From: JAEUJM01 sp041908445
GTDB lineage: Bacteria > Actinomycetota > Acidimicrobiia > Acidimicrobiales > DATDAH01
Direction of reading: 5' to 3'
Length of the DNA stretch: 64,000 nt
Assembly (NCBI GenBank): GCA_041908445.1
Contig: JAYRFK010000134.1
Coordinates: 1-64,000, forward strand
Part shown: one piece after another, positions 42,942 to 50,906 of the stretch
Numbering within the stretch: position 1 is the stretch's first letter
Layout: the number at the start of each line of letters is the position of its first letter
Program-made: the position numbers and the translations under genes
The notes under the pieces: generated by a model
What the model saw: the letters and a program-made list of their open reading frames with translations, nothing else
The model's database searches: none
What the model was told of the DNA's origin: nothing

Positions 42942-43382
42942 ATGCCCCTCGAAGGTGAGTACGAGCCGAGCAGCTGGGACTGGGTCCGCGAGCAGGTGGA
43001 GGAGTACGAGGCGTCGGGCGGCCAGCGGGCCAACACGTTCGCCGACACCGGACTGCCCATCATCGTGATGACCAACCGGGGCCACAAGAGCGGCAAGCTC
43101 CGCAAGACCCCGCTCATGCGGGTCGAGCACGAGGGCGAGTACGCCCTGATCGCTTCGGTGGGGGGCTCGCCCACGAACCCGGGCTGGTACCACAACCTCC
43201 TCGCCGACCCCCACGTCACCGTGCAGGACGGCGCCGAGGTCATCGACGCCGTGGCCGAGCAAGTCGAGGGCGAGGAGCGCGACGCCTGGTGGGCGCGCGC
43301 CGTGGCCGCCTACGCCGACTACCAGACCTACCAGGACGCCACCGAGCGCCGGATCCCGGTCTTCGTCACCCGCCGCCAGTAG
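42942..43382 (+). CDS. Nitroreductase/deazaflavin-dependent oxidoreductase family protein (Ddn-like)
   Basis: 146 aa split-barrel protein of the F420-dependent Ddn family. TNRGHKSGKLRKTPLM near residue 45 and ALIASVGGSPTNPGWYHNLLADP near residue 70 are the cofactor-binding signatures. Mycobacterial Ddn reduces quinones and nitroimidazoles with F420H2. Presence of this gene, and of the PPOX-class protein nearby, suggests the host makes F420. The leaderless promoter fixes the ATG. Natural substrate unknown. Confidence 0.9.
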   Translation: MPLEGEYEPSSWDWVREQVEEYEASGGQRANTFADTGLPIIVMTNRGHKSGKLRKTPLMRVEHEGEYALIASVGGSPTNPGWYHNLLADPHVTVQDGAEVIDAVAEQVEGEERDAWWARAVAAYADYQTYQDATERRIPVFVTRRQ

Positions 43383-43400
43383 CACCGGCGGCGGCGGCGC

Positions 43401-44906
43401 TCAGTCCGCGGCGGACGCCGCCGCGACCGGGCACCGCCGCGGGTCGGGCTGCAGCGGGGCACCGTCGACCGGGCAGAGCTGCTCGCGTGGGCTCTCGGCC
43501 AGTCGCGGGCGACGGAGGCCCACCGCGCTGACCACCGCGGCGGCGATCGCGAGCACGGCGGTGAGCCGCATGGCCGTCGCGTAGGCCGCGGTGACCTCGG
43601 CGGCGGAGGCGGTCACCGCCAGCCCGGCGACGCCGGGGATGACCGCCACCGCGAGCAGGCTGCCGGTGCGGGCGACGGCGTTGTTCACGCCGCTGGCGGT
43701 GCTCACGTGGGCGTCGTCGACGCTGCCCATCACCGAGGCGGTCAGGGGCGCCACGAAGGTCACGAGCCCCAGGCCGAACAGGACGGCCCCGGGGGCCACG
43801 TCGGTGAGCCACCGGGCGTCGGTGTCGATGCGGGCGAGGACGAGCAGGCCGGCGGCGACCAGCAGCGGCCCGACGACGAGCTGGGGCCGGGGGCCGATCC
43901 GAGCGGCGAGCCGTCCCGACCGGGCCGAGCCCACCAGCATGAGGAACGTCGCCGGGAGCAGCGCCGTCCCGGAGGCCAGCGCGGACCAGCCGGCGCTCAC
44001 CTGGAGCTGCACCACCACGAGGAAGAACTCCACGCCGAGGGCGCCGTAGAGCAGGAAGGTGGCCACGTTGAGCACGGTGAACTCGCGGCGGGCGAACACG
44101 ACGCGCGGGACGAGCGGCGCCGGCGCCCGGCGCTGGCGGACGACGAAGCCGGCCGCGGCGACGACCGCGACCGCGAGCGCGCCCACGACGGCCGGGTCCG
44201 ACCAGCCCCGGTGGCCGCTCTCGGTCAGGGCCCACGTCAGCGGCGCCAGGGTCGCCACCGCCAGTGCCGAGCCGGCGACGTCGAAGCGGGCATCGGCGTC
44301 GGGGTCCCGGCTCTCGGGGATCACGCTCGACGCCAGCACCGCGGCCGCCAGGAGGGGCAGGTTCAACAGGAAGGCCCAGCGCCAGCCCGGCCCGTCCACC
44401 AGCCAGCCGCCGACGAAGGGCCCGACCGCGCCGGCGAGGCCGCCGAGGCCCGACCACGCCCCGACCGCCGCGGCCCGGTCGCCGGCGACGAAGCTCGCCT
44501 GCAGCAGCGCCAGGGACGTCGGGGTGAGCAGGGCCGCGCCGACACCCTGGAGCACCCGGGCGACCAGCAGCACGGGGAGGGTCGGCGCCAGCCCGCACAG
44601 CAGCGAGGCGAGGGCGAACCACACCGCCCCGACCACGAACACGCGTCGCCGCCCGAGGCGGTCACCGAGCGCGCCGCCGAGCAGGATGAACGAGGCCAGG
44701 GTGAGCAGGTAGCCGGTGATCACCCACTGGAGGCCGACGACGCCGGCGTCGAGGTCCTCGCCGATCGCCGGCAAGGCGACGTTGGCGATGGTGCCGTCGA
44801 GCATCGAGGAGGCGCTGGCCGCCACCGACGCCGCGAGCGCGATCCGCCCCCGCGTGGATCGCAGGACGAGGAGGGGCGCCGCCGGCTCGACCGTCCCCGT
44901 CGCCAC
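43401..44906 (-). CDS. MFS transporter, DHA2 family drug-exporter type
   Basis: 501 aa with about 14 transmembrane helices. Motif A GGALGDRLGRRRVF lies near residue 80, motif B near RVLQGVGAALLTPTSLALL, and motif C-like GLGGLAGAVGPFVGGWLVD near residue 160; the order matches EmrB/QacA-type H+ antiporters. The cytoplasmic C-terminus contains two Cys in PREQLCPVDGAPLQPDPRRC, an unusual tail that could bind metal. GTG at 44906; TAGGAG sits six bases upstream, a slightly off -10. Substrate unknown. Confidence 0.9.
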   Translation of the reverse strand: MATGTVEPAAPLLVLRSTRGRIALAASVAASASSMLDGTIANVALPAIGEDLDAGVVGLQWVITGYLLTLASFILLGGALGDRLGRRRVFVVGAVWFALASLLCGLAPTLPVLLVARVLQGVGAALLTPTSLALLQASFVAGDRAAAVGAWSGLGGLAGAVGPFVGGWLVDGPGWRWAFLLNLPLLAAAVLASSVIPESRDPDADARFDVAGSALAVATLAPLTWALTESGHRGWSDPAVVGALAVAVVAAAGFVVRQRRAPAPLVPRVVFARREFTVLNVATFLLYGALGVEFFLVVVQLQVSAGWSALASGTALLPATFLMLVGSARSGRLAARIGPRPQLVVGPLLVAAGLLVLARIDTDARWLTDVAPGAVLFGLGLVTFVAPLTASVMGSVDDAHVSTASGVNNAVARTGSLLAVAVIPGVAGLAVTASAAEVTAAYATAMRLTAVLAIAAAVVSAVGLRRPRLAESPREQLCPVDGAPLQPDPRRCPVAAASAAD

Positions 44907-44935
44907 GCCCCGCTCCTACCCCGGTGCCCGGCCGG

Positions 44936-45382
44936 CTACTCGTCGAAGGCGGCGACGTCGACCTTGGCCACGACCCGGTCGACGTGGACCCGCACCACCA
45001 TCTCGGGCGGGACCGCGTTGCGCCTCCCGTAGGCCTCGGCCTGGTCGGCGCCCATGTAGCGGCCGCCGATGCGGGTCCCCCAGTGCAGGAGCTCGGCGGG
45101 GTCGGTGCTCGTGGAGGCCGTACCCCGGATGGTGACGAAGCTGAACGGCGGGCGCTCGTCGTCGAAGCAGAGCGCCACCCGGGGGTCGCGGAGGATGGCC
45201 TTGCCCTTCAGGGTGTCGGCCGCGGTCATGAAGACCACGTCGTCGCCGTCGAGATCGACCCACACCGGGGCCACGTGGGGGCTGCCGTCGGCGCGCACCA
45301 CGGCGAGCTTGCCGGTCGGCGCCGGGTCCCGCTCGGTGATAAAGGTCTTCCACCAGCCGTCGGGAGCGTCGGTGTAGCCCAT
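44936..45382 (-). CDS. PPOX class F420-dependent protein (split barrel)
   Basis: 148 aa. GKLAVVRADGSPHVAPVWVDLDGDDVVF near residue 23 and KGKAILRDPRVALCFDDERPPF near residue 60 are characteristic of the PPOX-class F420-dependent enzymes (TIGR03618-like). These bind F420 or FMN in a dimeric split barrel and reduce a small substrate. ATG at 45382 with a G-rich GGGGGCGG just upstream. Leftward, in line with the MFS gene but probably separate. Confidence 0.85.
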   Translation of the reverse strand: MGYTDAPDGWWKTFITERDPAPTGKLAVVRADGSPHVAPVWVDLDGDDVVFMTAADTLKGKAILRDPRVALCFDDERPPFSFVTIRGTASTSTDPAELLHWGTRIGGRYMGADQAEAYGRRNAVPPEMVVRVHVDRVVAKVDVAAFDE

Positions 45383-45420
45383 GCCGCCCCCAACCCGGCG
45401 GCGGGAACGGGGATTCCCGA

Positions 45421-46632
45421 TCAGTCGGCGATGGCGCCGTACGCGGCGGTCACGACGTCCTGGATGACCGCCGGCGGCGGGAACGGGCCCGCCATCATGT
45501 CCGTCGTCATGACGACGACGGCGAGGTCCTCGGCGGGGTCGTTGGACCAGATCGATCCCATCCCGCCCGCCCACCCGTAGCTGCCGACCGAGGGCAGCCC
45601 CGTGCGGCGCAGGGTGACGCCCACGCCGAAGCCCCAGCCGGACGAGCCGTCGGGCGACGGTCCCTCGGCGCGGTCCCCCACTCCCACCTGGTCGGTCGTC
45701 ATGAGCTCGACCATCGGCCGCGAGAGGAGGCGGTCGCCGCTCGCCAGTCGCCCACCGTCGAACAGCATCCGGGCGAACGTGCTGTAGTCCCCGACGGTCG
45801 AGACCAGGCCCGCACCGCCGGAGGGGAACGCGGGCGGCGAGGCCCACTGCCCGTCCGGTGGGTCGTAGACCACCCGCTCGCCGGTGGTGGGGTCGGCGCC
45901 GTAGCACGTGCCCAGCCGATCCGGGTCGGCGGTGAAGCCGGTGTCGGCCATGCCGAGCGGGTCGAGCACGAGCTCGCGGACAACCCGGTCGAGCGACTGG
46001 CCCATCGCCCGGCTCACGAGCACGCCGAGCACGTCCGCGCCCACGTGGTAGAGCCAGCGCTCTCCCGGCTGGTACTGCAGGGGCAGCTCGCCGAGCCGGG
46101 CCATCCACTCGTCGGGCTCGGGCGGGCCCTGGGGCGCCGGCGGACCGCCGCCCAGACCGCGCTCGGCGAGCGCCTGCAGCAGCGGCTGCGGCCAGGGGCG
46201 GGTGAAGTCCATGCCGAGCCCCAGCCGGAAGGTGAGGACGTCGCGCACCGTGATCGGTCGCGCCGCCGGAACGGTCGGGCCGTCGACGGGACCGGCGCCG
46301 TCGACCAGCACCTGCCGGTCGGCGAGCTCGGGGAGCAGGTCGTCGACGGGGTCGTCCAGGCGCAGGCGGCACTGCTCGACCAGCACCAGGGCCGCCACGG
46401 CGACGATCGGCTTGGTCATCGACGAGATGCGGAAGGGCGTGTCCCGGGCCACGGGTGCGGCCTCGCCCAGGGTGTTCACACCGGCGGCGCCGACCTCGAC
46501 GTCGGCCCCCCGGCTGACCGACCACGCCACCCCGACGACCCGGTCGGCGGCGACGTGGGCCTCGACGCGGGCGCGCAGACGGTCGATCCCCTCGGGGTCG
46601 AGGCCGGGCGACGGGGCTGCGCTGGCGGGCAT
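45421..46632 (-). CDS. Serine hydrolase, beta-lactamase/class C family
   Basis: 403 aa. The nucleophile motif SMTK is at residues 71-74 after TPFRIS. The second motif lies in RWLYHVGADVLGVLV near residue 205, where Tyr-His-Val replaces the usual YxN. The HxG-like third motif may be the YGWAGGMGSIW segment near 355. No signal peptide is seen, so it is more likely an intracellular esterase/EstB-like or transpeptidase-like hydrolase than a true beta-lactamase. GGAG Shine-Dalgarno before the ATG. Confidence 0.87.
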   Translation of the reverse strand: MPASAAPSPGLDPEGIDRLRARVEAHVAADRVVGVAWSVSRGADVEVGAAGVNTLGEAAPVARDTPFRISSMTKPIVAVAALVLVEQCRLRLDDPVDDLLPELADRQVLVDGAGPVDGPTVPAARPITVRDVLTFRLGLGMDFTRPWPQPLLQALAERGLGGGPPAPQGPPEPDEWMARLGELPLQYQPGERWLYHVGADVLGVLVSRAMGQSLDRVVRELVLDPLGMADTGFTADPDRLGTCYGADPTTGERVVYDPPDGQWASPPAFPSGGAGLVSTVGDYSTFARMLFDGGRLASGDRLLSRPMVELMTTDQVGVGDRAEGPSPDGSSGWGFGVGVTLRRTGLPSVGSYGWAGGMGSIWSNDPAEDLAVVVMTTDMMAGPFPPPAVIQDVVTAAYGAIAD

Positions 46633-46718
46633 GGTGGTGCTCCGGGGTCGGGGGCGGTTCCTACCCCCGTCGACGGCGGGGAGCGCCCCGACTCATCGCA
46701 CGGTGCGCCGCCGCTGAG

Positions 46719-47615
46719 TCAGGCCGCCTCGAGCGGGCACCCGTCGAGGGTGATGCGGTGCATCTCCCGCCGCTGGCCCCGGTAGTCGTTCTTGGCGTTG
46801 TGCCAGGTGGCCCGGTTGTCCCAGATCGCCACCGACCCGGGCTCCCACCGGAAGTTCGCGACGCCCGCGGACCGCAGCACCCGGGCGTGGACCGACGCCA
46901 GCAAGGGGGCCGAGCGGGCCACCGACATGCCCTCGAAGCGGATGGTGAAGCTGGGGTTCACGAACAGGGCCTCGCGGCCCGAGCGCGGGTGGCGGATCAC
47001 CGCCGGGTGCGTGACCGCGCCGAGCCCGTCGGCCACGTCGGTGTTCTCGGTGGCGAAGGTGGGGTCGATCCACTGGCGGATCTTCGACGAGGTCGTCCCG
47101 AAGGCGTGCTTGGCCGAGTGCACCGCCCGCATGCCCCGCAGCCGCTCCTGGAGGTGGGCGGGCAGCACGGCGAAGGCGTCGTAGGTGCTGAGGAACTGGG
47201 TGTCCCCGCCGCTGGTCGGCAGCTCCCGGGCCACGAGCACCGAGCCAAGGGCGGGCTCGAGGTCGTAGCTGTGGTCGGTGTGCCAGAAGCCGCCCACGTT
47301 GAGGCGCTGGCCCGGCTCCTTGGTGACCATGGCGATCTCGGGGTGCTCGGGGTGGCGGACGAAGAAGCGGTTGACGTTGATGGTGCCGAAGCGCTCGGCC
47401 AGGGCGATGTGGTCCGCCTCGGACAGCTGCTGGTCGCGGAGGAAGACGAGGCCGTGGTGGTCGAACAGCGCCCGGACCTCGGCGAACGTGGCGGCGTCGG
47501 CGTGGCGCAGGTCGACCCCCCGCACCTCCACGCCGGCGCCCGGGTGGGGCGTGACGGTCATCCCGGTCGCGGGGGTCGTCGGCGTGCTCGTGGTGGTCGT
47601 GGTGGTCGTGCTCAT
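46719..47615 (-). CDS. TauD/TfdA family alpha-ketoglutarate-dependent dioxygenase
   Basis: 298 aa. The iron facial triad is His-x-Asp in GFWHTDHSYD (near residue 112) and the distal His in ATWHNAKNDY near residue 267, with an Arg for 2-oxoglutarate in GQRREMHRITL. The first 18 residues are a Thr/Ser/Pro low-complexity run; the domain proper begins at TVTPHPGAGVEVRGVDL. Family members oxidise taurine, 2,4-D, alkyl sulfates and similar compounds. The ATG overlaps the tetR stop (ATGA), so the regulator and enzyme are one operon and the regulator probably controls it. No sulfonate transporter is adjacent. Confidence 0.9.
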   Translation of the reverse strand: MSTTTTTTTSTPTTPATGMTVTPHPGAGVEVRGVDLRHADAATFAEVRALFDHHGLVFLRDQQLSEADHIALAERFGTINVNRFFVRHPEHPEIAMVTKEPGQRLNVGGFWHTDHSYDLEPALGSVLVARELPTSGGDTQFLSTYDAFAVLPAHLQERLRGMRAVHSAKHAFGTTSSKIRQWIDPTFATENTDVADGLGAVTHPAVIRHPRSGREALFVNPSFTIRFEGMSVARSAPLLASVHARVLRSAGVANFRWEPGSVAIWDNRATWHNAKNDYRGQRREMHRITLDGCPLEAA

Positions 47616-48229
47616 GGACGGTCCTCGGGGGTCGGGGCGGTCGTGGGGGCGTCGACGAGGCCGCAGCAGGCGTCGACGATCTCGGTGGTCAGCGCCTCGC
47701 CGGTGAGCTCCGGTAGCAGCGCGCCGACCTCGTAGGCGGCGAGCACCACGCAGGCGTAGGCGAAGGCGCTCTGGACGCGCAGCGTGCGGGTGCCCTCGGG
47801 CAGATGGTCGAGGCGAGCGGCGAGGCGGTCCTGGGCGACCTGGAGGGGCTGGTCGTCGACCGCCGCCAGCGCGGCGAACCCGGTCTCCGGGTCACCGATG
47901 GCCTGGACGAGGAAGCGGGCCCAGTAGCTGGGCCGGCGTGACAGCACCGACTCGGCCAGCGGCACGACGAGGGCCTCGACCAGCTCTCGGGTGGACGCCT
48001 CGGGGCCGAGGGCCAGCAGCAGCTCGGTGCGCCGGGCGTTCGTCGGCGCCATGCGGGCGGCGACCAGGGCGTTGACGAGGCCCTGCCGCCCGCCGAAGTG
48101 GTACTGCACCGCCGACTTGTTGCGCTGGCCGGCGGCCTCCTGCACCGCCTGGACCGTGAGCGCCGCGAGGCCCCGCTCGGCGGCGAGGCGCTCGGCGGCG
48201 TCGATCATCCGGGTGGCGGCATCCTGCAC
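47612..48229 (-). CDS. TetR family regulator of the TauD-like operon
   Basis: 205 aa. The N-terminal HTH is TVQAVQEAAGQRNKSAVQYHFGGRQGLVNAL (about residues 25-55), followed by a helical ligand-binding domain. GTG at 48229 lies seven bases after TACTCT, and TTGACT is 17 bases further up: a complete leaderless promoter. Three half-sites at an 11-base period cover the -35 and spacer, indicating autorepression. Its effector is probably the TauD substrate or a product. Confidence 0.9.
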   Translation of the reverse strand: MQDAATRMIDAAERLAAERGLAALTVQAVQEAAGQRNKSAVQYHFGGRQGLVNALVAARMAPTNARRTELLLALGPEASTRELVEALVVPLAESVLSRRPSYWARFLVQAIGDPETGFAALAAVDDQPLQVAQDRLAARLDHLPEGTRTLRVQSAFAYACVVLAAYEVGALLPELTGEALTTEIVDACCGLVDAPTTAPTPEDRP

Positions 48230-48236
48230 GTCGGCC

Positions 48237-48279
48237 AGAGTAAGGGCGAATCCTTAATCAGTCAAGGATTAGTCCTTAA
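48237..48279 (-). promoter_or_regulatory. tetR-tauD promoter and operator
   Basis: Promoter TTGACT (48265-48260), 17 bases, TACTCT (48242-48237). Half-sites TCCTTAA (48251), TCAAGGA (48262) and TCCTTAA (48273) alternate in orientation every 11 bases, giving two overlapping inverted repeats across the -35 region. Confidence 0.65.
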
Positions 48280-48357
48280 CCACCTCCGGCCGGGCGCGTC
48301 GAGGGCCGACGGCGCACTCGTGCACGCCACCGGCCCTCGCTCGATATGACGCCGGCG

Positions 48358-49143
48358 TCAGCCGGTCGGCAGGGAGCGCAGCTTGAACACCGCACCGGCG
48401 GGGTCGGCCACGGTGGCCAGCACGCCGTAGGGGGTGTCGACGGCCGGATCGACGATCGACCCGCCCAGCTCGACCACCCGGTCCGAGGCCGCGGCCACGT
48501 CGTCCACCCGGAAGTAGATCGACCAGACCGCGTCGACGCCCTCGGGCAGCCACTGGCTGCCGTCCATGATCCCGGCGACCTGCTCCTCGCTCCCCGCCTC
48601 GGCCAGCACGACGGCGTAGCGGAACTCGTCGGTGTCGCCGACCATCTGGGTCTCCCAGCCGAAGACGGTCCGGTAGAACGCGAGCGCGCCCTGGAAGTCC
48701 CGGGTGTGGAGCTCGCACCAGCTCGGGGCGCCGGGCTCGTCGAGCACGGTGAACCCGGGGAAGGTGCCCGCCTGCCAGGCGCCGACCGTGGCGCCCTTGG
48801 GGTCGGCCATCTGCACCTGGATGCCGAGGTCGGCCACCGCGTCGGGCTGCATGAAGAGGGTGGCGCCGGCGCCCTCGGCGGTCGTGGCCGCGGCGGCGAT
48901 GTCCGGGGTGGCCAGGTAGACCGTCCAGACGTTGCCGGCGGGCATGTCGCCCATGGGGCCCATCCCGCCGGCGGTCGGCACGCCGTCGCGCAGGAACATG
49001 AAGTACCCGCCGAACTCCTCGCTCGGCTCGGCGGCCTCCCACCCGAACAGCTCCGAGTAGAAGCGGCGGCTGCCCTCCACGTCGGAGGTCCAGAGGTCGG
49101 TCCAGCAGGGCGCCCCCGCCGGTGCGTGTTCACGGTGCGTCAC
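48358..49143 (-). CDS. VOC family protein, two glyoxalase-like domains
   Basis: 261 aa with two vicinal-oxygen-chelate modules (about 1-125 and 135-261). Each has the GSRRFYSELFGWE / GALAFYRTVFGWE strand-helix pair, and the ends read MADPKGATVGAWQ and VADPAGAVFKL. This two-domain layout matches the mycobacterial CFP30B-like group, often without proven catalytic metal. Possible roles are glyoxalase, ring-cleavage dioxygenase-like or ligand binding. GTG at 49143 with GAGGAG. Function unknown. Confidence 0.87.
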   Translation of the reverse strand: MTHREHAPAGAPCWTDLWTSDVEGSRRFYSELFGWEAAEPSEEFGGYFMFLRDGVPTAGGMGPMGDMPAGNVWTVYLATPDIAAAATTAEGAGATLFMQPDAVADLGIQVQMADPKGATVGAWQAGTFPGFTVLDEPGAPSWCELHTRDFQGALAFYRTVFGWETQMVGDTDEFRYAVVLAEAGSEEQVAGIMDGSQWLPEGVDAVWSIYFRVDDVAAASDRVVELGGSIVDPAVDTPYGVLATVADPAGAVFKLRSLPTG

Positions 49144-49236
49144 GGTCGTGCTCCTCGTTCGTCGTCGGATCGTTGCGTCGGTGGAGGGGACGGAGACCGG
49201 CGCCGGATCTCATCGCGGCGACCGTCGGCGTGGTGC

Positions 49237-49659
49237 TCACGGCACCGAGCCGGCGGGGACGACCCACTCGGCCCGGAGGTCCGAGACCTCGGCGAGCAGG
49301 TCGAAGTCGCGGTCGTAGTGCAGGACGGTGACATCGTGGCGCTCGGCCGTCGCCGCGATGAGCAGGTCCGGGAACCGCACCGATCGGAGCCGGCCCCGTG
49401 CGCTGAGCGCGCGCTGCAGCTCGAGCGCCCGGGACCACACCTCGTCCGGCATCGGGATCCGCTCGTAGCCGCGGTCACGATCGGCGACGACCGTCCGGTA
49501 CTCATCGTGCGACCGCGCCGACCATCGCATCTCGAGCTCGACCATGCCGCAGGTGCCGACGAGTCCGGCCTCCACCAGTGGGCGCAGGCGCGCGGCGACC
49601 GTCGGCAGATGGAACCGGGCCAGGGCGCTCTTGTCGGCGAGGTGGGTCGCTAGTGCCAC
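49237..49659 (-). CDS. vapC: PIN domain ribonuclease, VapC toxin
   Basis: 140 aa. The PIN acidic residues are in HLADKSAL (Asp9), VELEMRW (Glu near 42), SVRFPDLLIAA (Asp near 98) and HYDRDFD (Asp near 117), fitting the VapC active site for Mg2+-dependent RNA cleavage, usually of tRNA. GTG at 49659 overlaps the vapB stop by 10 bases, so toxin and antitoxin are coupled. The first Asp is preceded by AT-H-LA rather than the more usual hydrophobic-D-T/S, but the pattern holds. Confidence 0.88.
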   Translation of the reverse strand: MALATHLADKSALARFHLPTVAARLRPLVEAGLVGTCGMVELEMRWSARSHDEYRTVVADRDRGYERIPMPDEVWSRALELQRALSARGRLRSVRFPDLLIAATAERHDVTVLHYDRDFDLLAEVSDLRAEWVVPAGSVP

Positions 49660-49853
49660 GCCGCGTCGTAGAGAGCGTCGTCGCCCAAGTCGGGCAACCC
49701 CCCGGAGCAGAGACGCTCGAGATCGCGTCGGCGGGCGGCCAAGGCGACGACCTCGGCGAGCGCCCGGTTGACGGTCTCGACCTTGGTCGTCGTGCCGAGG
49801 GCCTCACGTGCTGCCGCCAGGAGCTCATCGTCGATGTCCACCACGGTGCGCAC
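49650..49853 (-). CDS. vapB: VapB antitoxin
   Basis: 67 aa. The start VRTVVDIDDELLAAAREALG with TTKVETVNRALAEVV is the typical VapB/ribbon-helix-helix-type N-terminus. A longer frame could begin at ATG 49892, but the GTG at 49853 is preferred. GGGGAGG lies 5 bases before it, the protein starts exactly where VapB proteins do, and the operator repeat then falls upstream rather than inside the gene. It neutralises VapC and, with it, represses the operon. Confidence 0.85.
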   Translation of the reverse strand: MRTVVDIDDELLAAAREALGTTTKVETVNRALAEVVALAARRRDLERLCSGGLPDLGDDALYDAAWH

Positions 49854-49867
49854 GGCGTCCTCCCCGC

Positions 49868-49900
49868 TTGATATCACGTCAGCACGCTTCATGATATCAA
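49868..49900. promoter_or_regulatory. vapBC operator, 9-bp inverted repeat
   Basis: TTGATATCA (49868-49876) and TGATATCAA (49892-49900) are exact complements separated by 15 bases. They lie 15-47 bases upstream of vapB. The distal arm overlaps the stop codon of the gene at 49897-50271. Confidence 0.65.
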
Positions 49901-50271
49901 CCGAGGCCACGGCGACGGAGGGCCTCCCGGACGAGCTCGGCGCCGTGGCGCTGGGCCATGTCGGGCTGGCCGAGCCGGTGCCACGCCTCCTCGACGGTGA
50001 ACAGGCGGCGCCCGAGGCAGTCGTCGATCACGGCGTCGAGGTGGTCGGGCTCCGTGTCGCAGGCGATGTCGATCACGGTGCGGATCGGGGTGGTCACCGG
50101 GATGCCCCGGTGCACCGTGATGTCGGACGGCGGCACGTCCATGTGGTGGACGTAGTAGGGCTCGCCACCGAGCCAGCGCTGCTCGACCAGATCGCCGTCG
50201 CAGCCGACCGAGAACGCCTCGGCCGGGAAGTCGGGGTCGCCGGGCAGGTACAGATCATCGAGTCCGGGCAC
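49897..50271 (-). CDS. AbiEi-like antitoxin fragment or short relative
   Basis: 124 aa. The segment DVPPSDITVHRGIPVTTPIRTVIDIACD and the following EPDHLDAVIDDCLGRRLFT strongly recall the C-terminal half of actinobacterial type IV AbiEi-family antitoxin-like proteins, which usually carry an extra N-terminal winged helix and are 200-300 aa. Here that half is missing. A perfect AAGGAGG six bases before the GTG at 50271 argues it is still expressed. It ends inside the vapBC operator. It may be a decayed TA gene or a genuine short form. Confidence 0.55.
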   Translation of the reverse strand: MPGLDDLYLPGDPDFPAEAFSVGCDGDLVEQRWLGGEPYYVHHMDVPPSDITVHRGIPVTTPIRTVIDIACDTEPDHLDAVIDDCLGRRLFTVEEAWHRLGQPDMAQRHGAELVREALRRRGLG

Positions 50272-50458
50272 GTCGTGCCTCCTTCTCGTCAGGTCGGACG
50301 AGCGGGCCTCCCGTTCGGGGGCCTCGCGGAAGCACCGGGCTTCGAGCCGCGGCGACTCGCAGGCCTGCGAGCACCGCCGGTGGCGGCACCGTACCCCCGG
50401 ATCATCGCGGTGACCAGGGCCGGTTCGGCGAGCGCGCGCCGCCGACGCTGGTCCACCG

Positions 50459-50872
50459 TCAGGACAGTGTGGGGAACTCGCTGATCGCCTCGGCAGCGGC
50501 CATGGCGGAGGTCTCACCGGGGACGACCGGCTGGACGAGCCACACCTCGTAGGCGGCGATGGCGGCGTCGATGCGATCGCGGTTCGAGTCGTCACAGCAC
50601 TGTTGGCGATAGACGCGTTCCACGAACTGGATGCTCGGCAGCTCGATCGGTCCGCATCGACGGACGAGCTCACTCGTCCTCTCACCCACGATGAGGCGAT
50701 CGCCGATTCGGGCCGGTGGGTCGCGCGGGACACTCACCGCATGGACGGCGCCGGGAATCGGCGCACCGAGGTCCGACAGCATCGGGGCGGCGTGCGGCCA
50801 GACCTTCTCCCATCGACCCGTGTCGGGATCGCGTCGCAGGAGCATCGACAGGACGATCGCCTCGTGCACCAT
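50459..50872 (-). CDS. Hypothetical protein
   Basis: 137 aa soluble, slightly acidic protein. It begins MVHEAIVLSMLLRRDPDTGRWEKVW and contains SIQFVERVYRQQCCDDSNRDR near residue 85 with two adjacent Cys. No family recognised. ATG at 50872 has only a weak GGCAGG in front; the gene starts 35 bases after the HNH endonuclease stop on the same strand and could be co-transcribed. Codon use looks like its neighbours. Confidence 0.5.
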   Translation of the reverse strand: MVHEAIVLSMLLRRDPDTGRWEKVWPHAAPMLSDLGAPIPGAVHAVSVPRDPPARIGDRLIVGERTSELVRRCGPIELPSIQFVERVYRQQCCDDSNRDRIDAAIAAYEVWLVQPVVPGETSAMAAAEAISEFPTLS

Positions 50873-50906
50873 GCCTGCCCGTATCTCGGCGTTGTGACCG
50901 CGGCGG

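Noticed and set aside
47558..47615. Simple-sequence Thr repeat at the TauD N-terminus as evidence for a wrong start
   Set aside because: The family domain begins later, but the ATG overlapping the tetR stop gives good translational coupling, so the longer start is kept.
49854..49910. Longer VapB starting at ATG 49892 or further upstream
   Set aside because: It would place a perfect operator repeat inside the coding region and ignore the GGGGAGG before GTG 49853.
50289..50456. 55-codon GTG frame between the AbiEi-like gene and the hypothetical gene
   Set aside because: Arg/Pro-rich product, no Shine-Dalgarno or -10 hexamer and no recognisable homology. It may be a remnant but cannot be supported as a gene.
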